NCBI RefSeq assembly: GCF_964340395.1
Contig: NC_135549.1
Coordinates: forward strand, 29,152,095-29,216,094
Reading direction: 5' to 3'
DNA: 64,000 bases
Source of the DNA: Glandiceps talaboti
Lineage: Eukaryota > Hemichordata > Enteropneusta > Spengelidae
In this document: positions 35,601 to 49,517 of the stretch, piece by piece
How positions within the stretch are numbered: the first letter of the stretch is position 1
Layout of the letters: every line of letters starts with the position of its first letter
Notes under the pieces: model-generated
The model's database searches: none
Told to the model about the DNA's origin: nothing
What the model saw: only the letters and a program-made list of their open reading frames with translations
Translations under genes and position numbers: made by a program

Positions 35601-38257
35601 GAGATGGACAGTATACAGAGGTTGATTTGTGGGTAATTGGAGTAAGTATAATACCTGAAAGATGTTTTTTTTTTTTCAAAACAACAAATCCAACATACCA
35701 CAAGTTAAAAAGATTCTACAGACAAAAAGTTATGCTTTAATAAGTTTTTACTTAAATTCATGGCCCATGTCTCCTTCTTATTGAACCTTTTATAATAAGA
35801 AATGTTCTAAAAAAAACAATAACTTTTCTGAAACACTGCTAAAATAAAATACCTGAAATCCCATTGAAATGAATACTTGGTTATGACGTGAAATCTAAAA
35901 TCATTCTTCAATTTGATAAAACTGATCTCAAATTTCTATTTTGACTCTTTTTAAAACATTTTTTTTGGTCAATTATCCTTTAGTTGATTAATAAAATAAT
36001 GTAAAAGTCATTACCTCAATAATATAATCTTTGCCATCTTTTCCATGAATGGCTTCAACAGCTACAACATCAAGACCACCAAATATTGCACTACATTCAT
36101 CCACCCAAAATTTAAACCTACGAAGAAAAGAAAGACAGATAGAGGACAAAGTTAAAGCAGATAATTCAAATTGTGAAGAGTAAGAGAGAACTCTGTGTGT
36201 TTGTGTAACGCATTATGCCCTATCAGGATTCCACCAATGAGATATCACGATTTTTGAACCCATTTCATACTTCTCAACCAATGAACTGTTGGGATCCATT
36301 TTCATCTTTCCAACCAATGAACTGTTGGGATTTTGAATCCATTTCATACTTCTCAACCAATGAAATGCAGGGATACATTTTCATCTTTCCACCCAATGAA
36401 CTGCTGGGATTTTGAATTCCATTTCAAACTTCTCAACCAATGATATGTGAGGATGTTGACTTGAGTCCATTTCAAACTTTTCAACCAATGAACTGTCAGA
36501 TATATCTTATATAGATGAAAGTGGCCATACGAATGAGGATTTGGTATTCATTTTGGATTTTTAATTTGTAAAACAATTTTTAGTATGGCTTCTTGAAAAA
36601 TCAATGTGGAACAACAGTTGAAAAGTCTGTGTTTTTAACTCAATACATTGCAATATGCACAATAACAAACATTTGACACATTTATTAATCTTTTACAATT
36701 GAGTTACAAACAAGGACTTGGCATATTAAGTTGTTTCACACTGATTTTTCAAGTAGGAAGCTATGATAAAATTATTTTAGAAATTCAAAATCCAACCAAT
36801 CTTCATCCATATGGTCACTTTAATTTTTAAACAAATTCCGAATCTAAACTAAAGTTGAACCCTAAAATCTGACATGACATAGTGTACTAACCTTTCTGTG
36901 ACAGCAATTTGTTCCAGTACTGAAGACCCAGTGTTAGCTTTCCAATTGCCAGAGATAGAAGTTCTCCTACAGCAAAAAAAAAAAATGAAGCTAAAATTAG
37001 AAATTCCCAATAAGTTTGAAAGTGAACTTTGAAGATGTCAACAAAATACTATAAGAATACTATGTATTAGGCAGGCTGTAATATACATCTTGTCGCTCCA
37101 CTCTCATGGCCGATGTTTGAGGGCACCCTGTCACGGCTTCCCTTACAGACTATGTATTACTACTATTAGGCAACTAAGAATGAATATTTGAATGTTGCTT
37201 AGTTCATTATGTGTCAGGGAAATGAGGGTTTTAATTTTTTTTTTTTTTTTCATGAAAACTTTCATTCATTCACAGTTAAAAGTCAAGAAAATATTTACAG
37301 GTCATTTTGCAAATTTTACAAATAGGAGGTCAAAATGATATCAAATTAATATACAAATAATATGGCTGCTGAAAACTCTATGGGGGGGGGGGGGGGGGCA
37401 AAAGATTGCTAATTCCTTAATTCAAGATGGTGAATCCCCCAAATGTCAAAAGGACCAAGAACAAGTTCTCATCGGGCAAAGTTTGTAGAGATTCGCATAA
37501 CTGTTGACATTTCTACACATAATTTAAAGACACATTTTTTTTAGACAACAATTTAAGTAATTTAATTTAATTGGTTGGTTTTATTGGTAGTGATCTATTT
37601 TAACTTGTCTGCTTATTCACAATGTGAATTATTTTAATGGGTCGGTGTTATACTTATTCCCTCTGTGTGTGCTGTTATTTTCTTTATTTTTGCAATTTTT
37701 TAACTTCAGTCTGTACAATGCGCTGAGACACACGTGTAGCATGTTTTCTTACATGAAATAGAATAATAATAATTATAGTAACTTTGATTTTCATGAAAAC
37801 TAGTCCCGATGCACAGTGCATTTTGTTAGTTCATATTAGTATATATATAATATCAATACTTACATAAATGCTTTATAGTTGGTGCCTATCTTCTGTATAC
37901 GTATGTCATATTTGGCATCAACATAAGGCTCTGTGGTAGCATAGCAACTAGTAATGGCTACAACACTCGCAATGTCTTGGAAATCATGGTGGTTTTGAAC
38001 TCTGACCTGTGTGTAAAATTAATAAATACATTGGGTTGAATTAGTCTAGAGGCTATCCGTTGGGTTTGAATCTGAAGATCCTTTTAGAGATGCTGTGATA
38101 TCACGTTGGCATCCACACTTAGGGTTCTGATCGTACATGTTACAGTTCAAGATCATGTAATCATTTCTTATCATTATATTCCACTAGATAAACACTGTAT
38201 GATCGCAAATACCTATCTCCCTCTACCATAGAGAGAGAGAGCCTATCTCCCTCTACC

Positions 38258-38327
<70 letters not shown>

Positions 38328-38339
38328 CAGCAGCAGCAG

Positions 38340-38370
<31 letters not shown>

Positions 38371-39548
38371 TCTTCTGACTGTAAAACAAGAAGCACTTCA
38401 CATTTTTTCCAACGAGTTTGAGGATGGCAAGATTATACTGAAAAATTGGAGTCTGCCTCTATCCTTCATGCATACCCCCTAAAATAACAATTTACTGGGG
38501 ACTGAGAAGCCACAATGTTAATAATAAGTACATCAGAATCATTTGTGAAATCTCATTGAATGCAATCTTTGGTTGCATTCACCAAAGTCAAAGTTTTAGA
38601 AGAGCAATACATCATAGGTTAGCTATAATAGCAACCAAGTTTGACATCTTAAGAACCTAAGAAACAGTTATATGAGAAAGTGATATGTTCCCTTGCCAAA
38701 TAGCAATGCAATGGGACTCTCCTCTACATTGTTGACAAACCTCTCATTGCTACCCTGGTTAACCCTGGGTGAGTGCCAACAAAAGTTTTAACATACCTGC
38801 AGGTAGCAACTTTTCTTTTTTTTTTCTTTGCCACTAATTAACATTTAAAATGCATGTCACCAAACAGAGCAGAAATGCTTTTAAGAAATGTCAACAGTTG
38901 TACACAGTTCCATTGTTTAGGGGGAAAAAAATGTGCCATCATGCAAATATCGGCTATTCATATAAATTGCAAAAAAACATGCATTGCCAAACTTTCTCTC
39001 TTTATGTACAGTTATGAAAAGAATGAGTCTGAGTTGAAAATCCTCAGTAACATTGATGCACTTTTGTTCTAGAACTATACTCCTTTTCAAGTCACAATTG
39101 CCCTTTCCATGTGCATAATGCTATCAGTTAGTTGGAGCACCATTCATTTCAACCGTAATGATGCTACCATTGATTGTACAAATGTAAAGTTGGTAACCAT
39201 GCAAACAATAAAATCTACCAACCAGAACCAAAGTACTAGTCAATGGATGTGAACCACTATAAAAAAAAAATCACTCATTTGCTATGAAACACTATCACTC
39301 TATCCCCCATGGAGTAAGGTCACTACCCTCTCTAATCTCAGCTAGACATATAATTAGCACATGTCAACAGCCTAAAAGCCTTTACACAATTTACTAGCTT
39401 GAAGGCCGGCCGTTACATCAATTCAACATTTCCTTTACCCTTCCTCAGTAGTCTATTTCTCAGAACTACCAAAACATCACTGTGGGACAAAGTGCATTGA
39501 GATGACAACTTGAACTGAACTGAAGTTAGTTTGTATGTACATTGTACG

Positions 39549-39580
<32 letters not shown>

Positions 39581-40721
39581 TGTATGTATGTATATGTATG
39601 ATTGCGATTCACTTTGTCCCAATTTCAACTCGTCCCATTTCAACTCGCCCCAATTTCAACTCGCCCCATTTTCAACTCACCCCATTTTTAACTCATCCCA
39701 TTTTCAACTTGCCCCAACAACACTAGTAAACGTTTATAAATCTAAACGATACATGGACTAGAAGTACGGGTACCAAAAAATTTACATGATTTTACCTACG
39801 TGGCCAGATGAAGCGTAGCAAATGTAACATTTCGTAGCAGAAAGTGGTGTGGGTTTTGGCTAAGTGTTTGGTAGATCTAGAACTTATACTAGCACAACAA
39901 CTTTCCTCAGTTATGGAATATCACTTTTCACATTAGGACTTAATGTTTACAACCCAAACAAGAAATAATAATGATAATAACCAGGGAGAATATTAGTGAC
40001 TGACACGCTTACGACTTCCGCACGTACAGGTTTTGGAAACTTGTCTCCTCTCCCCAGTTAACGTAATTGTAGTATGTGTTTACAGCGCAAGTGGTACTAC
40101 TTCATTAGTGGAATACGAGATACCACAGACCCTCCAAACTGAGTACTACTAGGTTCGATTTCATATATGCACAGGTTAATTATATTGTAAAGAGTTGGGA
40201 CGAGTTGAAAATGGGGCGAGTTGAAAATTGGACAAGTTCAGTGGGACGAGTTGAAATGGGACGAGTTGATCCGTCACCTGTATGTATATGTATGTGTGTA
40301 TGTATGTATATATGTGTGTATGTGTGTATGTATGTATGTGTGTGTGTGTGTAACGTATGCATGTATGTATGTATGTATGTATGTATGTATGTATGTATTT
40401 TTTGTATGTATGTATGTATGTATGTATGTATGTATGCATGTATGTATGTATGTGTATGTATGTATGTATGTATGTATGTATGTATGTATGTATGTATTTT
40501 TTGTATGTATGTATGTATGTATGTATGTATGTATGTATGTATGTATGTATGTATTTTTTGTATGTATGTATGTATGTATGTATGTATGTATGTATGTATG
40601 TATGTATGTATGTACTACTTACCATACCCATTCCTACATGTGAGATTAAACTACTTACCTTGCCCATTCCTGCGTGTGCATGACCAATCTTAATTACACA
40701 TGGAAACTTAGGTGTCATTAA
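32184..40721 (-). CDS. Syn: Synapsin, 3' six coding exons
   Basis: Exons in transcription order are 40659-40721, 37864-38006, 36892-36966, 36015-36117, 35177-35295 and 32184-32490. They total 810 bases (269 residues and stop), all with GT-AG borders and matching phases. They read [41 protein letters not shown]...[45 protein letters not shown]...[10 protein letters not shown], and [11 protein letters not shown]...KMNQLV. A Pro/Ser-rich tail follows, ending [19 protein letters not shown]. The first five form the second half of the ATP-grasp-like C domain, which binds ATP on synaptic vesicles. The last is the variable tail with the conserved E domain. The glycine-containing GHAHAGMGK segment and the C-terminal EVND, similar to the ATP-grasp E-x-N, are intact. 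The N-terminal A/B domains and early C domain are not in the window. This is the vesicle phosphoprotein that tethers synaptic vesicles. Confidence 0.95.
32562..32640. repeat. (CAGA)n(CA)n microsatellite next to the last synapsin exon
   Basis: (CAGA)n is followed by (CA)n, about 70 bases upstream (in gene direction) of the exon 32184-32490 acceptor. Confidence 0.9.
33630..34998 (+). repeat. Composite repeat element in the synapsin intron
   Basis: It begins near GGCGTTGTAGCACAACTGG. There are six or more units of about 110-120 bases carrying GGCTGTTGCTATGGGCGTGG followed by TCTTGTTGCTAGG. Three TTTGACCAAAAA-linked copies of an AAATTTC-CACCAATCTGCCCAGTA block follow (34400-34800). It ends with CCAAATATCGTGGCAATCGG, (CA)n(CAGA)n and the foldback TAGCACTACTGAACAAGTTC-AGTTGTGCTA (34969-34998). 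The start and end motifs share AGCACAACTG. No protein is encoded, which suggests a non-autonomous element; the family is not recognised. Confidence 0.7.
36213..36500 (+). repeat. Minisatellite, about 37-bp unit, in synapsin intron
   Basis: CAACCAATGAACTGTTGGGA followed by TCCATTTCATACTTCT, with variants, recurs about seven times between two synapsin exons (36117 and 36892). Confidence 0.8.
37382..37398. repeat. G homopolymer run
   Basis: About 17 consecutive G in the synapsin intron between 36966 and 37864. Confidence 0.9.
38226..38370. repeat. (GA)n, (CAG)n and (CAA)n compound microsatellite
   Basis: CTCTACCATAGAGAGAGAGA occurs twice, leading into about 70 bases of (GA)n, then four CAG and about nine CAA units. 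Confidence 0.9.
39551..40615. repeat. Inverted pair of (TATG)n and ACGAGTTGAAA cassettes
   Basis: On the left, (TATG)n (39551-39600) is followed by five units of TTTCAACTCG(C/T)CCCA (39610-39716). On the right, the reverse-complement units (GGGACGAGTTGAAA, 40198-40266) are followed by (TATG)n to 40613 with three TTTTT interruptions. The long frames over the (TATG)n are repeat artefacts. Confidence 0.8.
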
Positions 40722-41317
40722 CTGGAAAACAGAAAAACACATCTAAGTGTTAGTATGGTATGAATACATCAAATGATAACTTATTAAATTCTCATTGGCT
40801 TTTTCTCAAAAATAAAACCTCTTTTTTTTGGGTTAAAACAATACAGGAATAGAATCATATATATTTTGAGCACAATAATTCACTTGGTGACTTCAACATG
40901 GCTCGATATCAAGATCTTAGAAAAATAAAATTTGATATGTTGCTATGACGATATATTAAGAACTCCTATTGAGTTTTTTCTCAGTGATTTTGTTATACCT
41001 CACTGCAACAGTATAGAGTGTTTGGATTAATTCATTGAATAACTTGTCACAAATATCATGTACAGGTCTGGAGTGACAAATGGATTTGACATTTTGGTCT
41101 GCTTGCAGATCATGAACTTTTGGGTTTTAGACTATTAGTATGTAAATTATTAACTTTGGGTGTTTTCATGTATTAGTTACAGTACAGTCAAACCTGTGCT
41201 AGTGGTAACTTTTACAGACCAAAGTGACTACCTGCATCTCAGAACAAGAGAGGTGGCTGCTGTGTACAGTATATTTTATATGGGAAATGTATCAGGATGG
41301 TTCAGTGATAGTCTCTC

Positions 41318-41690
41318 TGTAAAGGTGGCCACTCTATAAAGGTGGCCACTCAGTAAAGGTGGGCATTCTATAAAGGTGGCCACTCTGTAAAGGTGGGCAC
41401 TCTATAAAGGTGGACACTCTGTAAAGGTGGGCACTCTATAAAGTTGGTCTCTCTGTAAAGGTGGGCACTCTATAAAGGTGGGCAATCTGTAAAGGTGGGC
41501 ACTCTGTAAAGGTGGCCACTCTATAAAGTTGGTCACTCTGTAAGGGTTGGCACTCTGTAAAGGTGGCCACTCTATAAAGGTGGGCACTCTGTAAAGGTGG
41601 GCACTCTGTAAAGGTGGCCACTCTGTAAAGATGACCACTCTAAACTGAGGGTGACCACTCTCTTAATGGTGGTCACTTCATAAAGGTAGC
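41318..41690 (+). repeat. 17-bp minisatellite
   Basis: CTCTGTAAAGGTGG(C/G)CA with CTCTATAAAGGTGG(C/G)CA variants, about 20 copies, degenerating at both ends. It lies just upstream (gene direction) of synapsin exon 40659-40721. Flanking words AAACCTGTGCTAGTGGTAAC and GCTGCTGGTACAGGTTTGAC on opposite strands make the array itself the core of an inverted arrangement. Confidence 0.85.
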
Positions 41691-42050
41691 TGCTGGTACA
41701 GGTTTGACTGTATATGTATCATTTTGTACTGACTTTAACATAAACAATAATTTAATATAACTTAGAACTATTCATGTCTACCATCAAGACAGCAAAATGA
41801 TAACAATGACAACTGAAACTGTAACTGTAATTTGTGATCATAAGTGATTGACAATTTTATGATTGCTTGATATTTTTCATTAGATTTTCTTAAGATACAC
41901 AGAAGACTCAATTGAGAAAACTGTCAGATGTATTTAAAGGAGAATCAGAGAAGACATGGAAGTTTCTTTTTTTAGTGATGTGATATAAAGATTTGAGTGA
42001 AGTGATTTTTAGAGTAGATCTCAGAATAAATGAGTGGTAGAGGAATATTG

Positions 42051-42510
42051 AGACCACCACCACCACCACCACCACCACCACCACCACCACCACCACCACC
42101 AAAAAGGCTTGCAATAAACACAATTTCCATCACCTCAAATTTTATCTTGAAATGACTCAATCACCATGACCCAGTTATAAACTTTGACCTCCATCACCCC
42201 AGTTACCATGAATGTTTTATTCCACTATCTGCTATGAACTTTGACCTCCACCACCTACTATGAACTTTTGACCTCCACCACCTACTATGAACTTTTGACC
42301 TCCACCACCTGTTATGAACTTTGGCCTCAACCACCTATGAACTTTTGACCTTCACCACCTGTTATGAACTTTTGACCTCCACCACCTACTATGAACTTTG
42401 ACCTCCATTACCTATTATGAACTTTTGACCTCCACCACACACTAAAAGTTTGAAATGATCTTTGACCTTCACACCCCGGCTATGAACTTTGACATCCACC
42501 ACATACAAAG
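42051..42510 (+). repeat. (ACC)n microsatellite and about 30-bp TGACCTCCACCACC minisatellite
   Basis: (ACC)n spans 42052-42101. From about 42175 the unit TATGAACTTTTGACCTCCAC followed by CACCTAC recurs about ten times with drift. Confidence 0.85.
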
Positions 42511-45500
42511 GAAACTTACAAACCTCATATAATGTATGTACGCATTTTATCTTCTCAAACTAAGAAATCTGCTGAAAATTGAAACAATATAAGTAAATCA
42601 TACAAAAAGGTGGTGTGACAGAACTTGACATAAACTTTCTTTGGTGAACATCAGTTTTTATTATCAGTAGCTGATGTAATCGGTCATGCAGTGAAAGTGA
42701 TATTCAAACTGTCGTTATGTTTATAGTAAAAATGAAAAATGACTGGAATTGAATTAAATGATTCATATCTCCTTTTTTTTTTACCAGAAATTTGTTTCAT
42801 AATATTATCAAAATTTAATATAATTATTTTGTAATATTTTATCACAACACACATTATGATCTCAGTAAGCCAATTTGATATGCTAACTGACACACACCAA
42901 TTCTTGTGACATATCATCAAAATGTGGTGCTCCCTTCTCTCTTACTGTGTGGTGACTACTAACACTGAGCGATTTCTTGTGACAAAAAGGGAAAAAGGGA
43001 AATTTTATACTTGAGCATCATGAATTGTCTGTATTCATGATAATGGTGGTTATAACCAATACTTATTTCATCATTCTGATTGCATTGAGTGGAATGGTTT
43101 ATAGAGAGGAGAGCTTTAGATTTTGAGTACTCTAGCAAGAACTGCACACAGCCTGAGTGTTACGGCAAAGAAGTCATAGGACAGTCAATGACCAAACAAC
43201 TACAAAGTAACAACTACTATTCCATATATGGCATTTACGCCAAAGCTAATTTACACATATTGGTAGTTGAAAAATTGGTCACTTTTGACCTTTATTAAAC
43301 TTATGACAACCGTGTACGTACTTCCAACTGTTTTTTTTTTTAGGGATACAGTTATATTGTTCTAAACAAAGAAAATACTACAATATCCCCTGTAAACAAC
43401 TATCACCCTTAAATAACTGACACATAGTAAATCAAAAGTTTAGTCACAACTTGTCACCAGTGAAACACGACTGTTTCAGCCACATGACTGTACTGTAAAC
43501 ACTACTAAGAAGTTCAGGCTGAGAATACGGTCCATTTAATACTGAAATGAAATGCATTGTCACACTTCACAGGTGTTACCTTTCTTTCCGGTTGGCGTAA
43601 CTCATTCAAGGAATACAGAGGAAAATATCCATTATACTAAAAATTTGACTGGACGTACGTCACTGAAGCATGAGAGACGTAGCCACTGTTCTGCCATGCT
43701 GTCAAGATTTATATTTCACCAAACAACTTGAAATGGCCATAAAAGGTGTCTACACCAGGTATTGAATTCATGCCTACGAGGTGTTAGGAGGAAATTTTAT
43801 AGGAGATTACCAACTATGATATTATGTGTTAATATTTCTACTAAAAACTACTATGCTTATGACAGCTGGGAGGGAGATATGATGACAGGTATAGCATTGA
43901 TTTGATTAGAGTTAGTTTGGAGGAAAGTTAATAAAGTTATAGGGATACGGATCGAGATGGAGAGAAAAAGCAGAGAGGGATGAAGATAAGGAGGATGGTT
44001 GCTTGGTAACAGAATTGATTAGATTTTTCCTAACCTGCATTATGTGCGCTCTGTACTGCCCTGTTTTCAGACTCTGGGCGAAGGCAAAGGAAAAGGAAAA
44101 GGAAAAAAACAAAAACAAAAACAAAAACAAAGCAGAAATAAAAGACAATTACGGATTGTTAGAGTGTTAATAATATAAACAGAAACACTGTTAGTTTTAA
44201 TGTTAGTATAATCAAGTGAGGTAGACTGACTAATCATGGGTAGTGTTGTTTTTCTTTTTTTGCAGGAAATAAATAAAGACATACATGTACTGGTGTCTGT
44301 TTTTGATGATCATCATGATTCTGTAACTGAATCAAAGACAAATTGATATTGAAACATGCTGCCGAAAGACATCCTAATTTGATGCAAATTTTATAAGATT
44401 TTTAGATTTTCAAGTTTGTTACAATAAAGAGAATGATGTGCATCTGTAAACTGAATCATTCGAACATGATTCTGATCATGACATCATAATTTGATAGCTG
44501 TTCGATGAAATAGACGTTAGATTAAATTGTCTGTTGTACAATGTAGAGAATGAGTCTGAACATACTTTTTCTGAAACTAAAAAGAATTTTTTTTACAAGC
44601 ATTGATATTTGCAGATGAAGACATACAGAAACTTTGAAAGCAGTGGCAGAAGAAAACAGAGTATATAGAAATGAAGTCTGGTCCAATGGGTGAGTGCTGC
44701 AGCTAAAGAAAGATATGCAGTAAGACACAAGTAAATATGAAGATACATGTATGTATTGCATGCATGTAACTCAAATTAGACTGCAAAAAAACAAACAAAA
44801 ATAAATTGTCTCCATAAATTTATTGCTCTAAAAATACATATCTTGTGAAGATACTTTCTCGTTTTGAATGTTACCAACTTTTTCTAGCATACAATGCAAA
44901 GCTCAATATTTCATTTCTGCTGCTTTGACAAAATCAGATTCTGATTGGATGACACTGTTCAAACTTCAGCCAATCAGTGTGATCAAAACGAACCTGTTAC
45001 ATCACTGTGTGTTTACACAAAGAAGTGAAAATCTGATTGGATGAAACTGCTCTCATTCTAGCCAATTAGACAACTTCTTTCTACTTTGGATGACAGAAGT
45101 AAAAACTTGACCTCTGCATCCTCTGTGAGTAATACTTCTCAGAATGACATTTGAAAAATCTATTTGCAATGTACTATGGTTTTAATATTATTCAGAAATG
45201 TGTTAATGACAGGATTTGGCAAATTTTTTCTATAAATCAGTTTATTTCCTTCCTTTGAGGGTGATTAAATCAAGTGGCATGATTTAGAAGTTCAATCAAG
45301 GTGAACTTTTTAAATTCCTGAGAACAGTAAGTTGACAGTTTGCTGAATTCACTGTATGTGCCTCAGTCTTATTAATTTAACTGATATTTTGTTCTAGAGA
45401 ATTCTAACTCAGACTCAGTTAGAAATCAGAAACAAACGAGATCGCCATGGAATATTTCAAACAGAGAACAAAATGGACTTATCCATCCCATACTATAGTC

Positions 45501-48500
45501 TTTAAATGGCCACCAAAATATACTGTTAACTCTATGTAGACAATTATAATGAACAGATTGGTGATCTCCTTAAAAACAATATGGTAAATATTAAAAACAT
45601 TATTTTAACATTTCAATAGGCCTAGAAAAAAAGCCTTTACCCCCCCCCCCCCCCCCCCCCCCCCTTGATTTGCAAACAAGTTTATCCCAGAAGCACACTG
45701 ACATCATGTCAAGTTTGGCTTCTCATTATGAAATGAACACTTTTAACTTCATGGAACTCCTGTGTATTCCCATGGATTTCCTACTCCCTCTTGTCAAATA
45801 CACGCAAAACTATTGTGTATTTGTGTTTATCAATTTACAACCACAACAGAAGAAATCACCACTGTGCTAGCTAAGTTGATTTACTTTGAACTCTTTTACT
45901 CATACTGTTCATATATGTCATCTTTGAATATTTGTGAAACAAGTAGCCTATAAATACAGTGGTATATTTGAAGATGTCAAGTTCCTGCATGAAATGTATA
46001 CAAACTGTGCTACTGTATATTTTGATGTACTTTGGTATATAATGTTTGTTATATTGAAAACCACAAAGCCCTTGAATTCCAGTATGCAACCTGTGACACT
46101 GATGGTATGGATGTTCCACGATGGTAATCCTTGAATCTCAGCATGCAATAATCACGACCAAATTGCTTTTGAAATTCGTAATGTACATACCAGTTGAAAG
46201 TGTGAAAGCTCTTGAAAGGTGTGAAATGCTCAGCATGAAATTAACACCAAATGAGCTCTAAGTCTTGTACATTTCCATTGACTTTTTAATCCTAGCATTT
46301 AATAGACACTTATTAAATTTCAGTATGTATAGGGAGACTTTAAAGATCTTGAACTGCCTGACCTATCTGCAGTGTATTTTTGTGTGTATGTCAGGTATAA
46401 ATGCCAGGCTATAGGACAAAGTAGCCTTGGTATTGAGGTTGGTGTGACATATTCATAAAAAGTTAACGCTACTATTTAGAGTCTCTTCTTACCGCTGTTT
46501 GACCTCTTCTGCTGAGAGGTCAATACTTTAACATTGGATACATAGCATGTGTTCACAGAATTAATTTGAACCTTTAGGGCACTACCTGTTGACTTTGTAT
46601 ATCCAAAGTTCTCCCTCGGAATCGTTTTTGACAAAATGGTGTGTTTTTAACATTTAATCACTTCAGTTATTAGCTGCTTGAGTGAAGGTTGGCTATGAAG
46701 GAAGTGTCTGCGTCTCTCAGAAATATTTAGTAAAGTTGGAAACAATGTCGGGATTAACATTTTGGAACAAGTGATTTTTTCCTTGGGATAAGTGCCATTT
46801 CCTCGGAATTAGTGACATTTTCCTTCCCATTGTGATATTTTAACTGACATAGTCTGAACTATTGAAATATAACCCCACATTTATTCTTCCATGTTTGAAC
46901 TGAGGGGGTTGATATACTGCTGATGTATTTTTGAATTTCCTGTTTTTTATTACTATGTGTGGTTCCAAAATCTGTCATTTCCATGTAACATGCATATTAA
47001 TATGGTGGTGGTAAGGTGGGTGGGTGGGGTGGGGGGTGGTGGTGGGGGTGGGTTGGGGCATAATTTGACAAGTTACAAGCAACAATCTTTTGAAGAACAA
47101 ATGAATAAATTTAACCTAACCCCAAAAATTGACCCAACTCATCGATCGGATTAAATTGTGACGACATTAAAAGTGTCCACCCCACTTATACAAACATACC
47201 ACTGCTATACTGCAATAACAATTACTTTGCACATTCTTTAAAGTTTAAGAAAAACAAAAATATATTACAGTAGAGAAATCTAGGAGCCAAGAATATTTAA
47301 GGATGTTAGGGGTGAGGTAAATAAATAAACAAATCTCACTTTGTTATATATGTAATTTAAGTTATTTAGCCACTTTTTCTTCCAGATAACAAACGTGACA
47401 GCCAATGCTAAGATCATGGACTTTCTTTGACCTTCAATACATGTTCAAGGTGATGTTCATATTTGTAGCTCACTGAACAGACACACTAACAATGCTTGAC
47501 TTTGAGAATTGTAAACGTATATATATATGCAAACATTACAACTACAATAACATCTGTAGAAGTTCTTTCATAAGCCAATATGGCGTTTACTCTGTTTAGT
47601 GTTTGTGCTAAGGTTGGGCAACCATTGTGATTGGAAAAGGGGGAACATTGTAAAGCTGGAAAATTATACTTCCTTAGTAAAAGTGACCGGGGAACTCAGT
47701 GGTAAATTTGTTTAATTACTTTAAAAGTTAAAAATTATCATATCTAAAATTTAATATAACAAACAAACAAACAAACAAACATACACCCTCAACACTGAAA
47801 TAATACTGGTAGGGAACCCTGATGAATAGACTGGGGAACACAGGTAGGTTTCACCTACTTTAATCACCCTCAACAAAAAACACACAGGTTGAACTCTGAT
47901 AAAATAGACCAAGAACGTTAGACAAAATTTTACCTACTTCCTACCTTCAACAAACACACAGGTAGGGAACCCCTGACAAAATACACTGCGAACTCAAACA
48001 AAATTTTATCTACTTTTGATATATCCTTTGCAACACTTAACCAGAAACTTGTCTTCGTGAGTTAGTTAAACCAAGACAAATTAAGACTCAGGGCTGTGGC
48101 CAGTATCAAATAAAAGCATACAGTATTGGTGTTTGATTTAATTGCAATTATCATCTTTATGATCATTCTGTATGTTTGTCCTAGTTTTTATTTCTTAACA
48201 TTTTTTACCGAAACAAACATTCATGAACAATGTGACAGCGTATAAAATTGCAGTGTTCAAATTCTTTTACGAGACTGTTTTTGTGGTGACATCTTTATAT
48301 GGTACATTTTGTGGTAACATTTTTTATGGAGTGTTTTACCACCATGGGATTAAATACCACAAATTCAAGTAGGCACATATCCTTATCTAGGTGTATGTGT
48401 TCAAGTTATATCATTTAATAATCAGCTGATAATTGCTACAAATGATTCACCACAGAAATAAACACCCAACTGGTGATAACCAGAACTTCCTTCCTGTTAG

Positions 48501-49450
48501 TATACACAGTAGTGGGTCAAACAAGACAGACAAAATACCCTAGGGGTTCAAACAGGAAGGGTAGGGTGGACAACATTTTTTTTTTAAACTTCATGAAAAC
48601 AAACATCACAAATGATAAAAATAATACTTGCTATTTGCTATAATGTTGCTAATCTTAAAAAAAAAAAATTGAAAAAATATAATAAATTCCCTGAAATTGG
48701 TTTTCTGTTACTCAAAAGCTTTTCACAATTTTTTGAAAATAAATTTTTTAACATGTTTCATAAATAATTTTTGTATTAAACATTAATATAGTTCTGGGGA
48801 CTTTCTATTTCAACAAGTATTTTTCAAGGTGTCAGAATGAATAAAAACAAAAGAATTACTGATCGCATTAATGTATGTGGATGTTGTGAAATAGTTTTTT
48901 TTTTTTCATTTAATGGTTCCCTTTTTACTTGCTGGAGTTAATAGTATAAAAAAGAACTCTAAACTTGATTTCCTGTACAACGCCATATTTGGTCAGTCTT
49001 ATTATGTGTTTGACGTTAACGCACCCGCTTGCTAGACTAATTACACTTGATACCAATGGCACTGTTTATGTAAACAGGAGTTTGTTTCTTTGAAAACATC
49101 ATGTAATACTTCACGCACACGGCTCTACAGGGTACCCTTTTGACATCACACGCTTCTCTTCTATGATTGGTCAATCAAAAGGGCTGTTCTAGCCACTGTC
49201 TTCACTCCTGCTTTAAGTGCACTTGTAAACAAGTTCCTGTGCGGGTCATTTGTTCTAAGAAAATGTATGAAGTTGAATTCTTTGGATACACAGGAAGTGA
49301 AAAGGACAGGAAAGAATGACAAGCAATGTATTATGTGTGCGTACACCTATCACTGCACCACAGTACTCAAGTGACAGAGTCAACACTCCCAATTACTACA
49401 CCCCTACTCTTCTACCAGGTGGGTACTAGCAGTCTATTGGAACAGCCCTA
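42511..49450. other. Synapsin intron between the first exon seen and the first TIMP
   Basis: No exon is recognised on either strand. It contains a 25-base C-run (45640-45664), a G-rich GGTGGGTGGGG patch (47010-47056) and A/T-rich unique sequence. The missing upstream synapsin exons were looked for by motif (KPWVF, HADGTY, YPNH) and not seen. Confidence 0.5.
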
Positions 49451-49458
49451 TTTGTGGC

Positions 49459-49465
49459 ATAAATA
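49459..49465 (+). promoter_or_regulatory. TATA-like element of the first TIMP gene
   Basis: ATAAATA in GGCATAAATATAGCC lies 53 bases upstream of the ATG at 49518, leaving room for a 5' UTR of about 25-30 bases. The second TIMP has a comparable element. Confidence 0.5.
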
Positions 49466-49517
49466 TAGCCAGACAGCCTACACACAGTACACTTGTAGAG
49501 ACATCAAAACTTGCAGA

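Noticed and set aside
40176-40742. 188-residue frame of repeated YIHT and related YVCM frames
   Set aside because: It is a translation of (TATG)n in several frames on both strands. Only the short synapsin exon 40659-40721 inside it is real.
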